From JBOGXF01 sp050694275 (lineage in GTDB: Bacteria; Actinomycetota; CADDZG01; WHSQ01): 34,654 nucleotides of DNA. This document shows, in pieces, positions 15,751 through 24,232 of the stretch; within the stretch, counting starts at the first letter, position 1, and each line of letters begins with the position of its first letter. The stretch spans positions 1 through 34,654 of the forward strand of contig JBOGXF010000178.1 in NCBI GenBank assembly GCA_050694275.1, read 5' to 3'. The notes below the pieces were generated by a model, which worked only from the letters and a program-made list of their open reading frames with translations, was not told the DNA's origin and did not search any database. Both the position numbers and the translations under genes were made by a program.

Positions 15751-16730
15751 GCCTTCGGGCTCTCTTCCCGGTCGAGTCGGTACCCGAGCGCCTCCATCGT
15801 GGGAGTGATGAGCGGGAGGATCGCTGCGATCTCCTTCGGATTCTCGCGACGCCACTTGCCGCGCTCGGGCGGGGTGACGAAGTTGATGGGCGTGGTGTCC
15901 GTCGCGGCCGCGCTCTCTCGTACCACGCGCTCGTAATCGAGCTGGAGAAACTCCATCAGTCGGCCGACCTCGCCCACGGGATCGTCGATGAGATCCTCGT
16001 AGCGAATGCCCACCCAACGGTCGCGTCCGATGTCCTTTGAGGCGGCGACCACGCGATCGTTGCAGATCGACCATTGTTTGGCGCACACGATCTCGAGGGG
16101 TCCGCTCGCGTCGTTGCGCCAGCCGGGATAGAGAACGAACTTCCACCAGCGGGGGTCGGCTCCAGGGATCGAGTGGGGCTCGGGCAGCTCGTAGGTCCGG
16201 TAACGAGGTGAGCGCCATGCGTTGATGAGTGAGTTCACGTTGTCGCGTCCGTCTCGCTGCAAGTAGATGTAGCGGGCATCCGGGAAGACTGCGTCGACGA
16301 AGGGCACCCGCAGTACGTTGCGCGGGGTCTTGTCGATCAGGCGCCGGCGCCGACCGGCGACGAGCAGGAAGCTTCGCCGGATGCGCGCCGCGGCCTCAGG
16401 CTCGACGTCCGACGCGTCGAGGACGTTCGATTCCCAACCCCTGAGAGCGGGATGGTAATCCGCCTCCCAAACCTCGTGCGCCTCGCTCGGGCGCCAGTGC
16501 GCGAGCCGGCTGTGGCTTCGCAGGATCCGGTAGAGGAGCATGGTTCCCGACCGGGGCGCGCCGACGATGAAGATCGGTCGATCGAGCTCGGCCCCCGTGA
16601 GCAGGGCAGGCAGGTGCGCGAGCTGCTGAGTACGAAGCAGCACGCGCTCCGCCCGCCATCTCAGGTCGGGGTTGAAATTGGTCTTGAGACTCTTGCGGAT
16701 CGCTCTTCGACTGGGCACGACGCGGGGCAT
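15741..16730 (-). CDS. PAPS-dependent sulfotransferase
   Basis: A 329-residue sulfotransferase (Sulfotransfer_1/3 type). The 5'-phosphosulfate-binding loop IFIVGAPRSGT is at 53-63, and the 3'-phosphate-binding YLQRDGRDNVNS is at about 156-167. KTPRN at about 134-138 and the late RYEDLIDDP segment also fit the family. Such enzymes transfer sulfate from PAPS to hydroxyl groups of sugars or lipids. There is no signal peptide, so it is likely cytoplasmic. ATG 16730 has AGGGG about 8 bases upstream. It is divergent from a second sulfotransferase (40-base gap) and convergent, with overlapping stops, with the sulfatase-like gene. No PAPS synthesis genes are in the window. Confidence 0.9.
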   Translation of the reverse strand: MPRVVPSRRAIRKSLKTNFNPDLRWRAERVLLRTQQLAHLPALLTGAELDRPIFIVGAPRSGTMLLYRILRSHSRLAHWRPSEAHEVWEADYHPALRGWESNVLDASDVEPEAAARIRRSFLLVAGRRRRLIDKTPRNVLRVPFVDAVFPDARYIYLQRDGRDNVNSLINAWRSPRYRTYELPEPHSIPGADPRWWKFVLYPGWRNDASGPLEIVCAKQWSICNDRVVAASKDIGRDRWVGIRYEDLIDDPVGEVGRLMEFLQLDYERVVRESAAATDTTPINFVTPPERGKWRRENPKEIAAILPLITPTMEALGYRLDREESPKAQR

Positions 16731-16758
16731 TCTAAGTGCCCCTGTCGTACGGGCTGTC

Positions 16759-16764
16759 TACTAT
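16759..16764 (+). promoter_or_regulatory. Putative -10 hexamer (TACTAT) for a leaderless transcript
   Basis: TACTAT matches the TANNNT consensus and ends exactly 6 bases before ATG 16771. No Shine-Dalgarno sequence is present. The hexamer supports this ATG over the longer frame opening at 16672, which would run into the divergent sulfotransferase gene. Confidence 0.45.
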
Positions 16765-16770
16765 CGGGCA

Positions 16771-17673
16771 ATGGAAGGCCCCCCGTTCTTCATCGTCGGA
16801 TCGGCCCGTTCGGGCACGACGCTCTTGCGCCTCATGCTCAACGCCCACGCGGCCGTCGCCGTCCCACCGGAATCGCGCTTCGTCGTGGAGCTATACGAGG
16901 GCCGCGACGAGGTCGAGGTCGACGACCTCCTCGCGCGACTGGGCCGTCACCGGCTCTTCCAGAACTGGTCGCTCGATCTCGACGCCGTGCGCGAGCAGCT
17001 TCCGGAACGGGGTCGGGCACCGTTCGTCGAATGCATCGAGGCTGCCTACCGAGCTTACGCAAAGGCGCGCGGCAAGAGCCGTTGGGGGGACAAAACACCG
17101 CGCTATGTCGAGCACATCCCGCTTATCGCCCGCCTGTGGCCCGATGCCCGGTTCGTCCACATGATTCGCGACGGCAGAGACGTCGCCCTGTCCTACGGTG
17201 ACCTTCCTTTCGGGCCCAAGACCGTAGCCCGAGCTGCGAGGCTGTGGTCCGATCGCGTCGCGGCCGGCCGGCGCGCGGGGAACGACCTCGGAACGACTCG
17301 TTACACAGAGGTGCGCTACGAGGAGCTCACCACGGACATCGACGCCGGGGCCCGGGCGCTGTGCGAATTCCTGGATCTCGAGTTCGATCCCGGCATGCTC
17401 GACTACACCGAAAGGGCACGCTCCGACGTCCTGCCGCGCGCCGCGCGCTACAACCCGCACGTGACCGAAGAACCGATAGCCCAGGTGCGCTCGTGGGAAG
17501 GGCAGATGCCTGCCCCCCACGTCCGGGTGTTCGAGTGGATCGCGGGGAACGTGCTGAGTGAAGCCGGTTACCCGCGGCGTTACCCTCGGGCCGGGATCGC
17601 GACCAAGCTCCTGGCCGTACTCGGGCTGGCGGGACTCCCGGTCGGCCGGCTCCCACGTTCGACGAACGGCTAA
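16771..17673 (+). CDS. Sulfotransferase family protein
   Basis: A 300-residue sulfotransferase. The PAPS-binding loop FFIVGSARSGTTLLRLML sits at the very N-terminus (GSARSGTT at 10-17). WGDKTPRYVEHIP is at about 105-117, and the 3'-phosphate site VHMIRDGRDVALSYG is at 129-143. RYEELTTDI and the acceptor-side helices complete the fold. It differs clearly from the sulfotransferase at 15741 in length and in spacing between motifs, so the pair probably act on different acceptors rather than being recent copies. ATG 16771 is chosen for its position directly before the fold and for the leaderless-type -10. It is followed 50 bases later by the baeRF-type gene. Substrate unknown; a surface glycan or glycolipid is likely from context. 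Confidence 0.88.
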   Translation: MEGPPFFIVGSARSGTTLLRLMLNAHAAVAVPPESRFVVELYEGRDEVEVDDLLARLGRHRLFQNWSLDLDAVREQLPERGRAPFVECIEAAYRAYAKARGKSRWGDKTPRYVEHIPLIARLWPDARFVHMIRDGRDVALSYGDLPFGPKTVARAARLWSDRVAAGRRAGNDLGTTRYTEVRYEELTTDIDAGARALCEFLDLEFDPGMLDYTERARSDVLPRAARYNPHVTEEPIAQVRSWEGQMPAPHVRVFEWIAGNVLSEAGYPRRYPRAGIATKLLAVLGLAGLPVGRLPRSTNG

Positions 17674-17723
17674 AGGGGTAGCTTTACTGGTGACCCCAAC
17701 CGACGTCGATGCGAGGAGGTCGC

Positions 17724-18935
17724 ATGGCTGAAGCAAAGACGTTGGAAATCGTTGATCGCGACGTACTCCGAACCTTGCTGGAGGATCGGCCCGGACCTTC
17801 GCTTTCACTCTTTCACCCGACCGATCGGGTCACCGTCGAAAGCGAGCACAACTCTCTTCGACTCAAGAATCTCCTGTCCGAAGCGCATGACCGACTCGCT
17901 CAAGCCGGGCTTCGGAGACCCGAGATCGAGGAGCTCCTGGAGCCGCTCAACGCCCTCCTGGCCGACTCTGATTTCTGGCGGCACCGGCTCGACGGGCTTG
18001 CGATCTATCGGGCATCCGATTTCTTCCGCTATTACCGGCTGCCTTTCGCGGTCGACGAACGGGTGATCGTCGGCGATCGCTTCCACGTCAAGCCGCTCGT
18101 GCCGGCGCTCGCCTCCGAGGGGCACTTCTACATCCTCGCCCTCAGTGGGAACGCGGTGCGCCTGCTACGCGCCACTCGGTACAGCGTCGCGAAGGTAGAC
18201 CTCGACGATCTCGGCATCCCATTGAGCCTCGCCGAGGCGCTCAAGTACGACAACTTCGAGCGGACCGACCTGCAGCACCATCCGAGCGCGGGACCGGGCG
18301 CGACCGGCCGCTCGCAGTCGGCCGGCCGGTCGGGACGTGGTCAGCAGCACATGTTCCACGGCCACGGTCCCGGTGGTGAGGATCAGAAGAACGAACTCCT
18401 GCGCTTCTTCCAGGGCGTCGACGGCGGCATCTCGAGGCTGCTGGGGGCCGAGCAGGCGCCCATAGTGCTCGCCGGGGTCGACTACCTCCACCCGCTCTAC
18501 CGGCAGGCGAGCGGATACCGCGGCATCGCCGAACGAGGGATCGAAGGCAACCCCGAGCAGCTCAGTGATGCCGAGTTGCACAAGCGCGCGTGGCCGCTCA
18601 TAGAGCCCCATTTCCGGACGCCGCTCGAGCGCGCCAAGGAAAAATTCGGCACCGGCGTCGGAAACGGGCTCGCGTCCTCCGATCTCGAAGAGGTGCTGTC
18701 GGCCGCGTATGGGGGCCGGATCGAGTCGCTGTTCGTGCGAGCCGGCGAGGAGGTGTGGGGAACCTACGACCCGGCCGCGCAGAGGCTAGCGCGCGGCGAC
18801 GATGCCTCGTCCGAGGCTCCCGATCTCCTCGATCTCGCGAGCAAGGAGACGCTCTTGCACGGCGGCGACGTCTTTCTCGTCGCGCCGGAGGACATGCCCG
18901 GCAGCAAGGAAGTCGCCGCGGTCTTCCGCTTCTGA
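17724..18935 (+). CDS. Bacterial archaeo-eukaryotic release factor-like (baeRF) protein
   Basis: A 403-residue protein resembling baeRF proteins, bacterial homologues of eRF1/aRF1/Pelota-type factors. Matching features are the N-terminal SLSLFHPTDR block, the long LRLKNLLSEAHDRL helix, DFWRHRLDGLAIY, FHVKPLVP and FYILALSGNAVRLLRATR. A Gly/Ser/Arg-rich linker leads to MFHGHGPG, then FFQGVDGGISRLLG, APIVLAGVDYLHPLYRQ and a C-terminal GVG-NGLASSDLEEVL segment. Proposed roles in the family are ribosome rescue or hydrolysis of peptidyl-tRNA. It has no evident link to the glycan genes. ATG 17724 follows GAGGAGGT closely, which decides it over ATG 17709. The family sub-number is not certain. Confidence 0.78.
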   Translation: MAEAKTLEIVDRDVLRTLLEDRPGPSLSLFHPTDRVTVESEHNSLRLKNLLSEAHDRLAQAGLRRPEIEELLEPLNALLADSDFWRHRLDGLAIYRASDFFRYYRLPFAVDERVIVGDRFHVKPLVPALASEGHFYILALSGNAVRLLRATRYSVAKVDLDDLGIPLSLAEALKYDNFERTDLQHHPSAGPGATGRSQSAGRSGRGQQHMFHGHGPGGEDQKNELLRFFQGVDGGISRLLGAEQAPIVLAGVDYLHPLYRQASGYRGIAERGIEGNPEQLSDAELHKRAWPLIEPHFRTPLERAKEKFGTGVGNGLASSDLEEVLSAAYGGRIESLFVRAGEEVWGTYDPAAQRLARGDDASSEAPDLLDLASKETLLHGGDVFLVAPEDMPGSKEVAAVFRF

Positions 18936-18939
18936 AATC

Positions 18940-18994
18940 GCCGAGTGGTCATGAGACCCCGCCGCCCTCAGGGGGGACGTGACGACCACTCGGC
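18940..18994. terminator. Hairpin element 1 between convergent transcription units
   Basis: Arms GCCGAGTGGTC (18940-18950) and GACCACTCGGC (18984-18994) form a perfect 11-base stem. The loop contains CCCTCAGGGG, able to form a small inner stem. It starts 5 bases after the stop of the baeRF-type gene. There is no T-tract, so it may be an mRNA-stabilising or bidirectional terminator-like structure, or a short dispersed repeat. A closely related second copy follows. Confidence 0.5.
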
Positions 18995-19008
18995 ACGGGA
19001 CCCATCGT

Positions 19009-19053
19009 CGAGTGGTCGTAGAACGCCCTCAGGGGGCGCGTGGCGACCACTCG
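19009..19053. terminator. Hairpin element 2, near-copy of element 1
   Basis: Arms CGAGTGGTCG (19009-19018) and CGACCACTCG (19044-19053) pair perfectly over 10 bases. The loop holds an inner stem CGCCC/GGGCG around TCAGG (19024-19038). The outer CGAGTGGTC and the inner GCCCTCAGGGGG are shared with element 1. It ends 5 bases from the stop of the minus-strand ChrA-type gene, so it closes the nine-gene minus-strand unit. Confidence 0.5.
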
Positions 19054-19057
19054 GCGG

Positions 19058-20173
19058 TCAGGGGAGGCGGAGGGCGAGGCCGGCGACGGCCCCGCCGGCA
19101 ATCAGCCACACGGAGTTGACGCGGAAGCGTACCAACGCGAGCGCCGCCGCGAGCGCAAGGATCACGGTAGGTAGATCCACGATCGCGTCGCGTTCGAGCT
19201 GGACCGTCACCCCGGCCATCAGGCCGAGAGCGGCCGCGTTCACCCCGTCGAGCAGCGCCGACGTCCACGGTGACTCGCGCACGCGCCGAGCGATGAGCCC
19301 CACGCCCGCGACGAAAACGAACGACGGCAGGAAGATCGCCACGGTCGCGAGGAGCGCGCCGGCCAAGCCTCCGAGAACGTAACCCACGAACGTCGCGGTC
19401 GCGAACAGCGGGCCCGGCGTGACCTGGCCGATCGCGATCGCATCGAGAAGCTGTTGGTCGGTGAGCCATCCGAGTCGCTCGACGAGGTCGTTGCGCAGAA
19501 AGGCGAGCAGGACATAGCCGCCCCCGTACAGGAGCGCTCCCACCTTCAGGAAGATCAGAAAGAGCCGGTCGAGTTCGAACCCTGGGAGCGCAGCCTGTTG
19601 CTGGGTCAGAAGGGCCCCCGGCAGGAGAACCTCGGCGCGTATCCAGGGGGCATTCCGCACCGCCATTACCAGCGCTCCCCCGCCAAACAAGAGGGCGAGC
19701 TCGTTGACCCCGATCAGATAAAGGACGAACACCATCGCCCCCACGGCGAGCAGGAACCAGTCCTTGTACGCCTTGCGTCCGAGGCCGTAGATCGCCTGCA
19801 CAACGATCGCGATGACGACCGGCTTGATGCCGTACAGAAGGGACTCGATCTGCGGGGTATCGCCGTACTCGACGTAGGCCCACGCGAAGACCAGGACGAT
19901 GCCCACGGCCGGAAGGATGAAGCTCGCGCCGGCCACGATCAGGCCGCGCCACCCTCGTAGTGCATGACCGACGAAGATCGCCATCTCGGTCGAGTTGGGG
20001 CCCGGGATGAGGTTCGTGAGTCCCATGTGATCGAGGAACTGCTGCTCGTCGAACCATTTGCGCCGTCTCACGACCTCATCGTGCAGGATGGCAATGTGCG
20101 CGGCCGGCCCGCCGAAGGCGGTGGCACCGATGCGGCTCAGAAGGAGCGCGATCTCCCCGAGTGAGACCGTCAC
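19058..20173 (-). CDS. chrA: Chromate transporter (CHR) family membrane protein
   Basis: A 371-residue polytopic membrane protein of the two-domain CHR type. The N-terminal half has the signature AFGGPAAHIA followed by FLDHMGLTNLIPGPNSTEMAIFVG. The C-terminal half repeats the theme as LKVGALLYGGGYVLLAFLRND and IGQVTPGPLFATATFVGY, showing the internal duplication of the family. Members export chromate, and many homologues have unproven substrates, possibly sulfate-like oxyanions. GTG 20173 overlaps the TGA of yjbQ (GTGA). It is the last gene of a run otherwise concerned with membrane glycan functions. Given two sulfotransferases nearby, an oxyanion link to sulfate is conceivable but unproven. 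The gene symbol is given by family similarity only. Confidence 0.88.
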   Translation of the reverse strand: MTVSLGEIALLLSRIGATAFGGPAAHIAILHDEVVRRRKWFDEQQFLDHMGLTNLIPGPNSTEMAIFVGHALRGWRGLIVAGASFILPAVGIVLVFAWAYVEYGDTPQIESLLYGIKPVVIAIVVQAIYGLGRKAYKDWFLLAVGAMVFVLYLIGVNELALLFGGGALVMAVRNAPWIRAEVLLPGALLTQQQAALPGFELDRLFLIFLKVGALLYGGGYVLLAFLRNDLVERLGWLTDQQLLDAIAIGQVTPGPLFATATFVGYVLGGLAGALLATVAIFLPSFVFVAGVGLIARRVRESPWTSALLDGVNAAALGLMAGVTVQLERDAIVDLPTVILALAAALALVRFRVNSVWLIAGGAVAGLALRLP

Positions 20174-20574
20174 CCCGTCACGAACGACAATCTCACCTTG
20201 CGATTGGGGTTGTCGCGGTTGAGGTCGATCAGCACCACGCGCTGCCACGTGCCGAGCTGGAGGCGGCCCCCTTCGACCGGGATCGTGAGCGACGGCGATA
20301 CGAGCACCGGCAAGAGATGATCGGCGCCGTGGCCCGGCGAGCCGTGGGAATGCGCGTAACGATCATCCCGCGGCAGCAGGCGCTCGAGCGAATCCTCGAG
20401 ATCGCGTTCCGATCCCGATCCCGTCTCCATCAGAGCAACCCCTGCGGTCGCATGCGGGGCGAAGACGTTAACGAGACCGTCCGAGTCGGACGATGCGACA
20501 AAGCCCTCGACTTCGTCGGTGATGTCGAGAACCCGTGTCCTTGAAGTGTCGAACGACTTGACTTCACTCTTCAC
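20170..20574 (-). CDS. yjbQ: YjbQ family protein (UPF0047)
   Basis: A 134-residue single-domain protein with the YjbQ signature. VNVFAPHATAGVALMETG contains a conserved His, DLEDSLERLLP follows, and SPGHGADHLLPVLVSPSLTIPV leads to LGTWQRVVLIDLN. Family members are small trimeric proteins with secondary thiamin-phosphate-synthase activity; their physiological role is unclear. GTG 20574 is chosen because GGGAG lies 7-11 bases before it; the longer frame runs into the flippase gene. It overlaps the 3' end of the flippase gene by 11 bases and the ChrA-type gene by 4, so it is embedded in the operon. Confidence 0.88.
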   Translation of the reverse strand: MKSEVKSFDTSRTRVLDITDEVEGFVASSDSDGLVNVFAPHATAGVALMETGSGSERDLEDSLERLLPRDDRYAHSHGSPGHGADHLLPVLVSPSLTIPVEGGRLQLGTWQRVVLIDLNRDNPNRKVRLSFVTG

Positions 20575-22141
20575 GATCGGCTCCCATCTTAGAACCGCGC
20601 CGAAAGGCTCTGGCCTTGATGCGCTCGAGCACATGGCGTTCCTCGGGGTCGCTACCCAGCGCCATCAGCACCGACAGATAGACGACCGCCCCCAGCGCGA
20701 TCGCGATCCCCTCGAACACCACGCCCTCGACCGGCAGCGCCCGCTCCGCCAGCAGCACGAGGGCTCCCGCCAGCGTCGCGACCACGGGCTTGAAGAAGGT
20801 CCTGCCGAACGGCTGCACGCCCACGAGGATCTTCGCCTCGATCACACGCGCGGTGTTGACGAGCGCGGTGACGACCGCGTCGACGATCGCCATCCCGACC
20901 ACGCCGTGCGCGGGCACCAGCCACACACCAAGCGCGATGAAAAGCGCCACGGCGACCGCCGAGTTGATGAAGTTGATCCCCGGGCGACCGGTCATCGACA
21001 GGACGTATCCGGTCGGGCCGGTGCCGGTATAGAAGAGGTTGCCCACCGCCAGGATCGCGACCACCGCGCCGGCGTCGGTGAACCTCGGGAAGAACACTTC
21101 CAGAAGGAAGTCGGGCATGAGGATGAGCACCCCGAAGACCGGGAACGAGAACGTCGCGATCCACCGGTTGATCGTCCGGTAGAGGGACCCGAGCCGCTCG
21201 ATGTTGCCGCTTTCGTGCAGGTCGGTAACCACAGGGGCCCAGATGTTCACGATGCCGCCGAGGAACAGCGTCCCCGGAGCCTGAAGCGAGAGCGCCACGG
21301 CAAAGAGCCCGACGCTTCGGTTCGTGCTCAGCGCGGCCAGCACGATGATGCCGAGCCCGAGCGTCTGGATCCCCAGCAGCGAGGCCCCGGCCTGCGGCAG
21401 CGCAAACCGCACCATCAGACCAACCTCAGACGTTGGCGTCGCGGCCCGCTCCTCGGCCGTCAGCATGCGCCGAAACCACCATCCCGCGACGACCGCCCCG
21501 ATCCCCGCGCTCACAAACAGCGTCACCAGCAGACCGGCGGCGGTGAACCCGGCGATCAGCACGCCCAAACCGAGCAGGAAGCGAGCCGTCGGCTGGACGA
21601 TGTTGCCGGCGACGACCGAGGGGACCATCGTCTTGTATCCCTGCGTGCAGTAGCGGAGCACCTGCATCAGGGCGAAGAGGGGCACGTAGGGGGCGGCGAT
21701 GCGGTAGAGACGGGCGAGCTCGGAGGGGTCCTCGTTCGGGCCGGCAAAGGGTTCCGCGAGAAGATCGGCACCGACCAAGAGGGCAATCACCACCACGGCA
21801 GAAGCGACCGCGGCGCCGGCCACGCCCACGCGCGCCGCACCTCTTACCCCGGCGGGATTCCCGGCGGCGCGCGCCCGGCTGATCCAGCGCATCGCCGCGT
21901 AGTTGAAGCCGGCGAGCCCAAGCTGTCCCGCGATCGCCATCACCTGCGCGACGCTTCGGTACATCCCGTAGACCGCGGGACCGAGAAATGCCCCGGCGAC
22001 GACCGTGAAGAAGAACAGCAGGCTCCGCTGGGACACCTGACCGGCGACCTGCACCGCCCCGCCCTTGGCGACGATGCCGATGTCGGATGCGGCCTCCGCG
22101 CTTAGTCGCTGCTCCTTCTGGGAACCCGCGGGATCGTCCAT
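20564..22141 (-). CDS. Polysaccharide flippase (MOP superfamily, Wzx-like)
   Basis: A 525-residue membrane protein with roughly fourteen hydrophobic segments and the layout of the multidrug/oligosaccharidyl-lipid/polysaccharide exporters. The N-terminal RSLLFFFTVVAGAFLGPAVYGMYRSV and the mid-protein block around ALPQAGASLLGIQTLG and VGLFAVALSLQAPG match the Wzx/polysaccharide biosynthesis pattern. Such proteins move undecaprenyl-linked oligosaccharides across the cytoplasmic membrane. Its presence ties this run to glycan export and complements the ligase/polymerase-like gene at 1201. ATG 22141 is chosen because the longer frame lies inside the upstream gene. No strong ribosome binding site is seen; the 16-base gap suggests coupled translation. 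Confidence 0.88.
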   Translation of the reverse strand: MDDPAGSQKEQRLSAEAASDIGIVAKGGAVQVAGQVSQRSLLFFFTVVAGAFLGPAVYGMYRSVAQVMAIAGQLGLAGFNYAAMRWISRARAAGNPAGVRGAARVGVAGAAVASAVVVIALLVGADLLAEPFAGPNEDPSELARLYRIAAPYVPLFALMQVLRYCTQGYKTMVPSVVAGNIVQPTARFLLGLGVLIAGFTAAGLLVTLFVSAGIGAVVAGWWFRRMLTAEERAATPTSEVGLMVRFALPQAGASLLGIQTLGLGIIVLAALSTNRSVGLFAVALSLQAPGTLFLGGIVNIWAPVVTDLHESGNIERLGSLYRTINRWIATFSFPVFGVLILMPDFLLEVFFPRFTDAGAVVAILAVGNLFYTGTGPTGYVLSMTGRPGINFINSAVAVALFIALGVWLVPAHGVVGMAIVDAVVTALVNTARVIEAKILVGVQPFGRTFFKPVVATLAGALVLLAERALPVEGVVFEGIAIALGAVVYLSVLMALGSDPEERHVLERIKARAFRRGSKMGADREE

Positions 22142-22157
22142 CGTGCCCGGCGAGCGC

Positions 22158-24227
22158 TCAGCTCGCGCCGGGCCGGCCGCGACGCATCGTGGCCGCGCCG
22201 AGGGCCGTCCCGACGGCCGCGGTGAGTGCCAGGGTCGTCCACGCGAGGGCCTCGGACAGCGGCGCCCGGGCGACCGCGAGCACGCCGACCCCGGCGAGCA
22301 CGAGTCCCCCCATTGCCAGGGCCGGGCCCATGCCGAGAATCTCCGCGAAAGACGCGCCCGGCAGGAACCACCGGGTCGCGACGATCCCCGGGGCGACCAG
22401 CAGCGCGCATGCGGCGAGGATCCACACGATGTGAAGACTGCCGAATCCACCGTCCACCAGCACCAAGGGTTCGGCGACCTCGTGCGCGTCGGTGTTGCCG
22501 CTCACGGACGTGACCTCGCCGTCGTGAAGCAGCCACACGTCGGCGCCGTCGGTCGCCGGAAGGGGCTCGTCCCCGGTGGCGATCGCCGCGTTCGGGCCGT
22601 TCTGGTTGAAGATGCTCGCCACCACGACCAGCGGCTCCTCGCCGGCCGCCTCGATGCCGTCGCGCACCTCCTCCAGCGACGCCGCCGCGAGGTCGTCGTA
22701 GGCCTCGTTGCCGGTGACCGTCGGCTCGTTGGCGAGGTAGCTGGCGAGCGCCCCCTGATACACGAACCCCTGGTCGATCTGGCCGTCGGGCAGCCCGTAG
22801 CGGGCCGTGTTCCCGTTGACCTGCGTGATCCCCCACACCTGTGCAAGCGTCTCGATCCGGGGCGGACGCACGTCGGTGATGAACACGATCGGACGAGCGA
22901 CGTCGCCGAGGGAATCGAGATTTGCACGGAGCGCATCCAGGTCCTGCTGCTTTCGAGGCGTCAGCCACCCCCGGTCGGGGTCGCTCCACGCGCTGGCCTC
23001 AAGCCCGACGGTGAAGTTTGTCGCGAGGATCGCGGCGACGGCGCCGACGCCGATGAGCGCCAGCCGCGACCGCCCTCCGCCGCGTGCCCGGTCGAAGAAG
23101 AAACGCGCCACGAAGTACGCGCCGAGCCCGACGAGCAAGACCCACGCGAGCGTCGTGTTGAAGAACCGGAAGTAGGGATAGGAAAGACCGGCGACGAAGC
23201 CAAACGTCCCCACCAGCGGGGCCAACCAGACGATCGACACGCGCCCCAGGTCGTGGTGGACCCAGCTGCGACCGCCGGCCAGGAGCCCCGCCACTCCGGC
23301 GACGAGCAGCGGTCCGTTGAGAGCCGGCCGCATCGCCGAGACCCACTGCTCGAGCCGGGCGAGGAAGAAGCTTGACTCGTAGGGGAACACGGTCGCCGAC
23401 TCGGACAGCGGCGCCGGCCGGCCCCACACGCCGATCGCCCATACCAAAACCGTGATGACCGCCGACCCGAACGCGGTCGCGAGCATCGGTCCGTCCGCTG
23501 CCAGTACCTCTCTCACTCGTCCCGTCGGCCGGGGCCGGCCTTCGAAGCGACCAAACAGCAGGCGCGCCGCGCTCATCGCGCCGAGCGCGAGGCCGAACAC
23601 GGCGAGAGTGGTCGTGTGAGTCACACCGGTGATCACGAGGAAGAACCCGAATCCCACTCGCCCGCGCCACGAGTTGCGCGCCGGTTCGATGAACCACAGC
23701 GCGGCGGCAAGAAACATAACGCTCATGACGTTGTCGAGGTAGCCGACAAAGGCCGGGGTGAGCATGAGCCCCGCGGAACCGATCGCGACCGCATGCCACA
23801 GAAGGGGATCCCTGCGGTAGCGGTAGGCGAACCCGGCAAGCAGAAGGGACGTCACGACCGGGACCACGACCATGATGAAGGCGATGCTCGAGGTCTCGGC
23901 GACGTTGGGGATTCTGCGAAGGAGGCCGCCGATCACGGGAGCGGACACCCGATATCCGCCGGAGTACAGACCCTTGGGACCCTCGATCTCGATGAGGGTC
24001 TCGGGCTCCTCGGTGAGAAGGGCCTCGGTCCGCCAGGTGTAGAAGGCCGGATCGCGGGTCGGCGCCGATCGCCCCGGGTGCAGCACGAACGTCCCGCCGA
24101 AGACGGCGAGCAGCACGACGACGGTCGCCAGAAACGCGAGCGGATGACCGAGGGCGCGGCTCAGGGGTGACGACTCGTCGGGGGTGGACGACTGCTGAGC
24201 GGTCGCCGGAGGCAGCGTTTCGACCAT
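22158..24227 (-). CDS. Large polytopic membrane protein, possible GT-C-type glycosyltransferase
   Basis: A 689-residue protein. It has a hydrophobic segment at about 31-50, then an extracytoplasmic loop with RDPAFYTWRTEALL and IEGPKGLYSGGYRVSAPVIGG. About ten further membrane segments run to about residue 410. A soluble domain of about 160 residues follows (RPIVFITDVRPPR, YGLPDGQIDQGFVYQG, VVVASIFNQNG), then two to four C-terminal membrane segments. An acidic first loop plus many helices and an outside domain recalls lipid-phosphate-sugar dependent GT-C enzymes, but no diagnostic motif was found. The protein is not recognised beyond that. It lies between a permuted ALP-type gene (5-base gap) and the flippase gene (16-base gap), so a surface-glycan role is likely by context. 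Confidence 0.72.
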   Translation of the reverse strand: MVETLPPATAQQSSTPDESSPLSRALGHPLAFLATVVVLLAVFGGTFVLHPGRSAPTRDPAFYTWRTEALLTEEPETLIEIEGPKGLYSGGYRVSAPVIGGLLRRIPNVAETSSIAFIMVVVPVVTSLLLAGFAYRYRRDPLLWHAVAIGSAGLMLTPAFVGYLDNVMSVMFLAAALWFIEPARNSWRGRVGFGFFLVITGVTHTTTLAVFGLALGAMSAARLLFGRFEGRPRPTGRVREVLAADGPMLATAFGSAVITVLVWAIGVWGRPAPLSESATVFPYESSFFLARLEQWVSAMRPALNGPLLVAGVAGLLAGGRSWVHHDLGRVSIVWLAPLVGTFGFVAGLSYPYFRFFNTTLAWVLLVGLGAYFVARFFFDRARGGGRSRLALIGVGAVAAILATNFTVGLEASAWSDPDRGWLTPRKQQDLDALRANLDSLGDVARPIVFITDVRPPRIETLAQVWGITQVNGNTARYGLPDGQIDQGFVYQGALASYLANEPTVTGNEAYDDLAAASLEEVRDGIEAAGEEPLVVVASIFNQNGPNAAIATGDEPLPATDGADVWLLHDGEVTSVSGNTDAHEVAEPLVLVDGGFGSLHIVWILAACALLVAPGIVATRWFLPGASFAEILGMGPALAMGGLVLAGVGVLAVARAPLSEALAWTTLALTAAVGTALGAATMRRGRPGAS

Positions 24228-24232
24228 CGCGT

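Noticed and set aside
14473..16218. Minus-strand open frame of 581 codons across the sulfatase-like gene
   Set aside because: It crosses two well-supported genes on other frames and has no recognisable domain or start signal.
20519..22105. Plus-strand open frame of 528 codons opposite the flippase
   Set aside because: His/Arg/Asp-rich composition typical of a shadow frame; the minus-strand flippase has proper membrane helices and operon spacing.
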